Below, piece after piece: positions 1 to 5,297 of a DNA stretch of 7,039 nt (positions are counted from its first letter, which is position 1; each line of letters starts with the position of its first letter). Source of the stretch: Desulfocapsa sp. (lineage in GTDB: Bacteria > Desulfobacterota > Desulfobulbia > Desulfobulbales > Desulfocapsaceae); NCBI GenBank assembly GCA_030635405.1, contig DAOVZA010000102.1, positions 1-7,039 of the forward strand, written 5' to 3'. A model generated the notes under the pieces. That model did no database searches. It saw only the letters and a list, made by a program, of their open reading frames with translations, and was not told the DNA's origin. The translations under genes were made by a program, and so were the position numbers.

Positions 1-2349
1 CATTTATTGCAAGATGGTGCAGGAGTTGTCGGGGCTGATTCGGTTCTTAGTGTCCTTGCTGTTCTTCTTCAAAAACAGAAACTTACTCCTTCTACACAGA
101 TAGTATTATTGGATAGAGAGGGTCGAGTCCTTTTAAGTGCTGATGAAACTGACTTGATTCGACTCGAAGAATTAAAGAAGGCTGGAAGTGGTTCTTCATT
201 GCACGTTAAGGATCTTAAAAATAAGGTCATTGGCAATCTGTATGAAAAATCCATCGCTGTTAATCACCATGGTGGCTACGTTTTAGAAGTGAATGGTAAA
301 CAGTGGTATGCTCATGGAAGACATATTAACAGTGCAACCAAAAATGGAATCAATATAGCCATCGCTTCTCCTTTTGATGAGTTAATGGCAGATGCTCAAG
401 CTACACGAAAGCGTAATTTTCTGATTTTGTTTTCAGTGGTCATTGTGGCACTATGTCTTGGCATTTATTTTTCTCGGCGTATTGCAGAACCTCTGCGTGA
501 TCTTTCTAAACAGGCAGAAAATATAAAGAATTTTAAATTATCCACTCCTCTCACTGTTCAATCACGTATTTGTGAAGTTGATCAGTTAGCATCAAGCATG
601 TCGGTTATGCAGACGGCAATTAATCGCTTTGTTGAAATTGCAAGGGCCTTGTCCGGCGAAAAAAGGATGGATAAGGTTCTTGAAATGATAGTTAAAGAGG
701 CACAATCTGTTGCAGGTGCCGATGGCGGTGGTATAGGTCTGGTCAGTGATGATGGTACGAGTTTTTCCTATGTTTTGGTGCGTAATACCAAGTCTGATGT
801 ATTCTTGAAAGATGAAGAAATCTTTATTGATCCAATAGCTATTAACGAAGAGAGTTCAGAAGATTCTACACTTGAGGAATCTGTTATTCGAAGTGCTCAT
901 ACTAAAGTTCTAAACTCCCTGAGGACTTTTCTTGCAGGACGATCTTTACCCATAGTGCAAATACATGAAAAAAAGGGCTATGAGTGTTACTCGTTGCTTC
1001 TTATTCCTCTTTTAAATCGTCAAGATGAAGTGATTGGATTGTTACATCTTGTGAATGCCCGGGATGAGAATAACGAAGTGACAGATTTTTCAGAAGATAA
1101 AGTTGCTTATGTTAAAGCTCTTGCCTCCAATGCGGCACTGGCACTAGACAACAACAGGCTTATCAGGGCCCAAAAAGATCTTTTTGATTCCTTTGTACGT
1201 TTGATAGCTGGTGCCATTGATACAAAATCTCCATATACAGGAGGGCATTGTCAGCGTGTTCCAGTGCTTGCAGGAATGTTGGCTGAGGCAGCTTCATCTA
1301 CAACTGATACTCCCTTTAAAGACTTCAAGCTATCCGAAGATGAACACTATGAACTTTTTGTTGCCTCCTGGCTTCATGATTGTGGAAAAGTGACAACTCC
1401 AGAGTATGTTGTCGATAAAGCGACAAAACTTGAAACCATATATAACCGCATTCATGAAATTCGCACCCGATTTGAAGTCCTTTGGCGTGATGCTGATATT
1501 GCATTCTATAGGGGGCTTATAGAAACCCCAAACCAAGAGGATAAGCTCCATGGCATTAGAAACAATCGGCGGACAGAGTTACAGGAAGATTTTACCTACA
1601 TTGCCGAATGTAATATGGGCGGAGAATTCATGGCGCCAGATAAGGTGAGTCGATTAGAAAACATTGGTGCACAGATATGGCAACGTAACTTTGATAATCG
1701 TATTGGGCTGTCCGGGGAAGAAGAGGCGAGAACGGACATGGATTCCATAATCGATTTGCCAGCAGAAGAAACATTACTGGCCGATAGAAAGGAGCACATC
1801 TTTGCGCGTCTTGATGGCGGGGATCCATATGGAGAGAATCCCTGGCATATAACCATGCCGGTACCACATTATAGATATAATCAGGGAGAACTCTATAATT
1901 TGTCCATAGCCAAGGGCACGCTTAGCAATGAAGAGCGTTATAAAATTAATGATCATATTGTACAAACCATAGAAATGCTCAATACTTTACCCTTTCCCAA
2001 GGAACTTAGACGAGTTCCTGATTGGGCTGGTAATCATCATGAAAAACTTGATGGCAGTGGGTATCCACGAAGTTTAACTGCTGAACAGTTGACAATTCCT
2101 GAACGGATCATGGCTGTTGCTGACATCTTTGAAGCATTAACCGCAGCTGACCGGCCATATAAAACCCCTAAAACTCTCAGTAGTTGCCTTAAAATCATGA
2201 GTTTTATGAGAAATGATGGTCACATATGTCCTGATCTCTTTGAATTACTGATCAAATCCGGCCTCTATCAAGAGTATGCTGAAAAGTATATGCAGGCGGA
2301 TCAGATAGATGAGATTCATGTGGAAGATTATTTTAATGATGTCGTATGA
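1..2349 (+). CDS. Membrane sensor with HAMP, GAF and HD-GYP domains; probable cyclic di-GMP phosphodiesterase (5' partial)
   Basis: The reading frame is open at the left edge (codons His-Leu precede the first possible TTG start at 7), so the N-terminus is missing and 782 codons are visible. Codons 1 to about 138 look like the end of an extracytoplasmic Cache-type sensor. One membrane helix (about 418-471) follows, then a HAMP segment (about 475-630), a GAF domain (about 655-1155) and an HD-GYP domain (about 1186-2330). HD-GYP signatures seen are GGHCQRV (1240-1260), LHDCGK (His-Asp at 1375-1380), an NDH histidine (1954-1956), HHEKLDGSGYP (2035-2067) and ADIFEAL (2119-2139). HD-GYP enzymes hydrolyse c-di-GMP at a metal centre, and all the histidine/aspartate positions I can recognise are present, so activity is likely. 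A segment of about 157 residues (1435-1905) splits the usual HD-GYP core between KATKLE and IAKGTLSNEER. The ligand sensed is unknown. The domain calls are firm; catalytic activity is inferred. Confidence 0.93.
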   Translation, partial: HLLQDGAGVVGADSVLSVLAVLLQKQKLTPSTQIVLLDREGRVLLSADETDLIRLEELKKAGSGSSLHVKDLKNKVIGNLYEKSIAVNHHGGYVLEVNGKQWYAHGRHINSATKNGINIAIASPFDELMADAQATRKRNFLILFSVVIVALCLGIYFSRRIAEPLRDLSKQAENIKNFKLSTPLTVQSRICEVDQLASSMSVMQTAINRFVEIARALSGEKRMDKVLEMIVKEAQSVAGADGGGIGLVSDDGTSFSYVLVRNTKSDVFLKDEEIFIDPIAINEESSEDSTLEESVIRSAHTKVLNSLRTFLAGRSLPIVQIHEKKGYECYSLLLIPLLNRQDEVIGLLHLVNARDENNEVTDFSEDKVAYVKALASNAALALDNNRLIRAQKDLFDSFVRLIAGAIDTKSPYTGGHCQRVPVLAGMLAEAASSTTDTPFKDFKLSEDEHYELFVASWLHDCGKVTTPEYVVDKATKLETIYNRIHEIRTRFEVLWRDADIAFYRGLIETPNQEDKLHGIRNNRRTELQEDFTYIAECNMGGEFMAPDKVSRLENIGAQIWQRNFDNRIGLSGEEEARTDMDSIIDLPAEETLLADRKEHIFARLDGGDPYGENPWHITMPVPHYRYNQGELYNLSIAKGTLSNEERYKINDHIVQTIEMLNTLPFPKELRRVPDWAGNHHEKLDGSGYPRSLTAEQLTIPERIMAVADIFEALTAADRPYKTPKTLSSCLKIMSFMRNDGHICPDLFELLIKSGLYQEYAEKYMQADQIDEIHVEDYFNDVV

Positions 2350-2405
2350 TTTTCTTTGTGTCATGGTTGGGAGTTTTTCAGAAAAACAGTTAATAATGAA
2401 ATGAC

Positions 2406-2410
2406 AGGAG
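2406..2410 (+). promoter_or_regulatory. Ribosome binding site that fixes the cobO start
   Basis: AGGAG lies 8 bases before the ATG at 2419. The same frame could be opened at a TTG (2356) or an ATG (2401), but neither has a comparable Shine-Dalgarno sequence. The extra 21 residues they would add do not resemble the family N-terminus. Confidence 0.8.
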
Positions 2411-2418
2411 TTTCAGCC

Positions 2419-2967
2419 ATGGAACAAAAAAAGTCCAAAAATAATAAAACAAAAGGTCTTGTGGCAGTCTTTACCGGAAACGGGAAAGGAAAAACCACTG
2501 CATCCTTAGGGCTTGCTTTTAGAGCTCTTGGGCATGGACACAAAGTTTGTATTATCCAGTTTATTAAGGGGAGCTGGAAGTATGGTGAAATGGAAACTGC
2601 AAAACAATTTTCACCACTGCTTGATTTTCATGTTATGGGGCGAGGCTTTACCTGGAAATCAGACGATCTTGAAAAAGATAAGCAAGTGGCACTTGAGGCC
2701 TGGGAGTTTGCTAAAGAGATAATCAAGAAAAATGAATATGACCTGGTTATTCTTGATGAGTTAACCTATCTTCCTCATTATAAAATACTTGAAGAAGATG
2801 AGATTTTGTCAGTACTTAAGGATAAACCTGAACAACAGCATGTTGTGATTACCGGTCGTTATGCAACCGATGCATTGATTGAACTTGCTGACCTTGTGAC
2901 GGAAATGAAAGAGATTAAACATCCGTACCAGTCTGGTATCAAAGCACAAAAGGGCTTTGAGTTTTAG
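2419..2967 (+). CDS. cobO: Cob(I)yrinic acid a,c-diamide / corrinoid adenosyltransferase (CobO/BtuR/CobA type)
   Basis: This 182-residue cytoplasmic enzyme transfers the adenosyl group of ATP to the cobalt of a reduced corrinoid, forming adenosylcobamide in cobamide synthesis or salvage. The length is normal for the family. The P-loop GNGKGKTT is at residues 20-27. An MGRGFTW segment, typical of the corrinoid-binding side, starts at about 2635. The Walker B-like VILDEL has Asp113-Glu114 (2755-2760). The ending KHPYQSGIKAQKGFEF closely matches the family C-terminus. One local oddity is GRYATDALIELAD, where family members usually have GRGA or similar. The gene begins 69 bases after the HD-GYP gene and runs in the same direction; no other cobamide gene is in view. 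The 18 residues before the P-loop strand are lysine-rich and look like a flexible tail. The family assignment is confident; whether it serves de novo synthesis or salvage cannot be told here. Confidence 0.95.
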   Translation: MEQKKSKNNKTKGLVAVFTGNGKGKTTASLGLAFRALGHGHKVCIIQFIKGSWKYGEMETAKQFSPLLDFHVMGRGFTWKSDDLEKDKQVALEAWEFAKEIIKKNEYDLVILDELTYLPHYKILEEDEILSVLKDKPEQQHVVITGRYATDALIELADLVTEMKEIKHPYQSGIKAQKGFEF

Positions 2968-2973
2968 CATTTG

Positions 2974-3002
2974 TTGACACTGGATTGGTCGCTGAGTATT
3001 GT
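2974..3002 (+). promoter_or_regulatory. Candidate sigma-70 promoter upstream of the FmdE-family gene
   Basis: A perfect TTGACA (2974-2979) is followed, after exactly 17 bases, by TATTGT (2997-3002), which matches 4 of 6 positions of TATAAT. The predicted transcript would start near 3009 and give a leader of about 40 bases before the ATG at 3049. It lies in the only sizeable gap inside the rightward gene block. This suggests that fmdE and hisHF have their own promoter, although read-through from cobO remains possible because I see no terminator between them. Confidence 0.5.
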
Positions 3003-3038
3003 GCAATTGAAAGAATTATGTCTGTTTTAATTTATTTT

Positions 3039-3042
3039 GGAG
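3039..3042 (+). promoter_or_regulatory. Ribosome binding site for the FmdE-family gene
   Basis: GGAG is placed 6 bases before the ATG at 3049. It supports that start over an in-frame TTG at 3037, which would overlap this site. Confidence 0.75.
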
Positions 3043-3048
3043 AGTGAA

Positions 3049-3633
3049 ATGGAATCATTTGATGTCCTGCTGGAACGATCCACCAAAGTTCATGGACATA
3101 TCTGTGCCGGACAGGTTATTGGCGTCAGGATGTCTATATTGGGCCTTGAGGCCATAGGCATTCAGGATCCTAGAGGGCTGGATCGGAAGAAGCTTTATGT
3201 GCTGGTGGAAATTGATCGCTGTGCCACCGATGCTATCCAGTCAGTTACCGGATGCAGCTTGGGTAAACGTTCCATGCGTTGGATCGATTACGGAGTTATG
3301 GCAGCAACATTTGTTAATCTTGATACCGGTAAAGCTGTGCGTCTTGTGGCAAGAGAAGAATCTCGTGAACTTTCAAAAAAGTATTGTCCTGAAATTGTAA
3401 ATAAATATCAGCGGCAGTTAGGCGCTTATCGAGTTATGCCAGAGGAAGAACTTTTTACCATAGATGAAGTAAAGGTTGATATCCCTGAAGAAGATATGCC
3501 GGGACGTCCGCTGAAACGTATTCAGTGTGAGAGTTGTGGCGATTGGGTTCAGGATTGTCGTGATGTTGAAAAGGATGGCAAAAATCTCTGTAGAGGCTGT
3601 GCCAACGGAAAATATTACCAGCCCTTATTATAA
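3049..3633 (+). CDS. FmdE-family protein with C-terminal zinc ribbon
   Basis: This protein of 194 residues is similar to subunit E of formylmethanofuran dehydrogenase (FmdE/FwdE, Pfam FmdE). The N-terminal domain shows the family signature HGHICAGQVIGVRM (His15, His17, Cys19), followed by EIDRCATDAIQSVTGC (Cys58, Asp61, Cys69) and GKRSMRWIDYG. In the family these conserved His and Cys residues are thought to form a metal site. The C-terminus carries two CxxC pairs (Cys160/Cys163 and Cys181/Cys184) that read as a zinc ribbon; Cys170 is an extra cysteine. There is no signal peptide or membrane segment, so it should be cytoplasmic. In methanogens FmdE accompanies a molybdenum or tungsten enzyme. 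In bacteria the role is not established, and no formylmethanofuran or formate dehydrogenase gene is seen nearby, so I give no gene symbol. It lies 11 bases upstream of hisHF and is very probably co-transcribed with it. Confidence 0.9.
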   Translation: MESFDVLLERSTKVHGHICAGQVIGVRMSILGLEAIGIQDPRGLDRKKLYVLVEIDRCATDAIQSVTGCSLGKRSMRWIDYGVMAATFVNLDTGKAVRLVAREESRELSKKYCPEIVNKYQRQLGAYRVMPEEELFTIDEVKVDIPEEDMPGRPLKRIQCESCGDWVQDCRDVEKDGKNLCRGCANGKYYQPLL

Positions 3634-3644
3634 GAAAGAAGAAA

Positions 3645-5231
3645 ATGATAACACTACTTGATTATGGCGCTGGCAATGTGCGAAGCGTTAGAAATGCGAT
3701 ACGAAAACTTGGGTATACCGTACAGGACGTTAAAAGTCCTGCAGACATCCTGAATGCAGAGCGATTGATTTTTCCAGGTGTCGGAAGCTATGGCTCAGTT
3801 ATGGATCGGTTACGCCTTGATGGCTTTGCAGAACCGTTGATAGCGCGTATGAAAGCTGACAAGTCTGTTCTAGGCATTTGTGTAGCCTTACAGACTCTTT
3901 TTGAGGGGAGCGAGGAATCACCAGGTGTAGAAGGGCTTTCCATATTAAAAGGTCAAATTAAACGGTTTACTACAGGAAGTAATCTGTCAGTTCCTCAGAT
4001 TGGCTGGAATGGTGTGAATATTCATCAGCAGTCACCTCTTTTTGCCGGATATAAAGGTGAAAAGCTCTATTTTGTTCACTCGTATAAAGCACTTCTTGAA
4101 GAGATTGATAAGGAGTGGCTACTTACCACAACAAATTATGGTGAAGAATTTGTAAGTGGTGTTCAGAAGGGTAACGTGACAGCTTTCCAGTTTCATCCCG
4201 AAAAAAGTGGTGAAGCTGGACTAAATATTTTAGGGAATTACCTGAAAGCTGGAAATAATAATCCTATTGAGATTTCGACTGCTACCCACAAAGAAACTAA
4301 AATAGCTAAACGAGTTATCGCCTGTTTAGATGTGCGTACCAATGATAATGGTGATTTGGTTGTCACAAAGGGTGATCAATATGATGTGCGTGATAAGGGT
4401 GAAGTAAGAAATCTTGGAAAACCCGTAGAACTTGCAAAACGGTACTATGAAGAAGGTGCCGACGAGATAACCTTTCTTAATATCACAGGTTTTAGAGATT
4501 TTCCAATGGAAGATCAACCCATGCTTGAGGTTTTACAGAAGACTTCTGAAAACGTCTTTGTTCCTTTGACAATAGGTGGTGGTATTCGTGAGTTTACTGA
4601 CTCAAATGGAAAAGAATATACATCACTCGATGTCGCCTATGAATATTTTCGTTCGGGTGCTGATAAAATCTCCATTGGATCGGATGCCTGTTATACCGCA
4701 GAAGAATATATCAAGAGTGGTACAAAAACTGGTAAAAGTTCCATTGAACAAATCTCATATGCATATGGGGCTCAAGCCGTGGTTATTTCGGTTGACCCAA
4801 GGCGTGTTTATGTGAAAAGTCCTGAAGATACCAATCATAATACTATAAAAACAGTTGTTCCTGGACCCAATGGCGAAGACTACTGCTGGTATCAATGCAC
4901 TGTTAAAGGTGGCAGGGAAGGCCGTGATCTGGATGCAATACAGCTTGCTGCAAGTTGTGAGGCACTTGGTGCTGGTGAGATTCTTCTGAATTGTATTGAT
5001 AAGGATGGCACAAACAGCGGTTTTGATTTTGAGCTCATCAATCATGTGAAAAGTGCTGTTACTATTCCTGTTATTGCATCCTCAGGAGCTGGTTCTGCTG
5101 CTCACTTTGTTGATGTCTTTCGTGAGACTGATGCAGAAGCAGCACTTGCTGCTGGGATCTTTCATCGTAGAGAAGTTCCTATTGCCGAAGTGAAGGCGGC
5201 TGTAAAAGCGAGTGGGGTAGAGATACGCTGA
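3645..5231 (+). CDS. hisHF: Bifunctional imidazole glycerol phosphate synthase, HisH-HisF fusion (eukaryotic HIS7-like)
   Basis: One 528-residue chain carries out the glutaminase and cyclase steps that turn PRFAR into imidazole glycerol phosphate and AICAR in histidine synthesis. Residues 1 to about 202 are a class I glutamine amidotransferase: it opens with the HisH start MITLLDYGAGN, has the oxyanion-strand PGVG (44-47), nucleophile Cys79 in GICVALQ, and His184 and Glu186 in FHPEKS. A linker (about 203-222) leads to the (beta/alpha)8 cyclase (about 223-528). Asp229 in ACLDVR and Asp384 in ISVDPRR match the two catalytic aspartates of HisF. The cyclase half is about 306 residues, versus roughly 250 for usual bacterial HisF. 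The extra material includes NGDLVVTKGDQYDVR and the PGPNGEDYCWYQCTVKGG region, both recognisable in yeast and plant HIS7. The gene has only a purine-rich leader (3634-3644), not a strong Shine-Dalgarno sequence. No other his gene is in view. All catalytic residues are present, so it is probably active. Confidence 0.95.
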   Translation: MITLLDYGAGNVRSVRNAIRKLGYTVQDVKSPADILNAERLIFPGVGSYGSVMDRLRLDGFAEPLIARMKADKSVLGICVALQTLFEGSEESPGVEGLSILKGQIKRFTTGSNLSVPQIGWNGVNIHQQSPLFAGYKGEKLYFVHSYKALLEEIDKEWLLTTTNYGEEFVSGVQKGNVTAFQFHPEKSGEAGLNILGNYLKAGNNNPIEISTATHKETKIAKRVIACLDVRTNDNGDLVVTKGDQYDVRDKGEVRNLGKPVELAKRYYEEGADEITFLNITGFRDFPMEDQPMLEVLQKTSENVFVPLTIGGGIREFTDSNGKEYTSLDVAYEYFRSGADKISIGSDACYTAEEYIKSGTKTGKSSIEQISYAYGAQAVVISVDPRRVYVKSPEDTNHNTIKTVVPGPNGEDYCWYQCTVKGGREGRDLDAIQLAASCEALGAGEILLNCIDKDGTNSGFDFELINHVKSAVTIPVIASSGAGSAAHFVDVFRETDAEAALAAGIFHRREVPIAEVKAAVKASGVEIR

Positions 5232-5255
5232 GATTTTACAGGTAGAAACAAATAC

Positions 5256-5297
5256 AAAAAAGGCCTTACAGAAGATATTCTGTAAGGCCTTTTTTTT
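5256..5297. terminator. Bidirectional intrinsic terminator between convergent hisHF and comEC
   Basis: A perfect 13-bp inverted repeat (AGGCCTTACAGAA at 5261-5273 with its complement at 5278-5290) encloses a GATA loop (5274-5277). Five A bases precede it (5256-5260) and seven T bases follow it (5291-5297), extending possible pairing to 18 bp. It therefore reads as a hairpin plus U-tract on both strands: for hisHF it lies 24 bases after the stop, and for comEC it begins directly at the stop codon. Confidence 0.93.

Noticed and set aside
1432..1938. Suspected frameshift or inserted foreign gene in the HD-GYP domain
   Set aside because: The frame is continuous, codon use and composition look the same as in the flanks, and the segment joins cleanly, so it is treated as a natural insertion in the domain.
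1596..1965. Overlapping antisense reading frames within the HD-GYP gene (and similar ones elsewhere)
   Set aside because: They lie opposite clearly coding sequence, have no recognisable domains or ribosome binding sites, and overlap one another.
2373..2387. GTTTTTC-A-GAAAAAC inverted repeat between the HD-GYP and cobO genes
   Set aside because: The stem is short, almost wholly A/T, has a one-base centre and no T-tract after it, so I do not call it a terminator or operator.
2367..2397. Possible promoter TTGGGA ... TAATAA before cobO
   Set aside because: The -35 box is weak and the implied transcript start would fall almost on the ribosome binding site, so this is too poor to annotate.
2356..2418. 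Upstream extension of cobO from TTG 2356 or ATG 2401
   Set aside because: The added residues do not look like the family, and the only good ribosome binding site (AGGAG at 2406-2410) sits correctly for ATG 2419.
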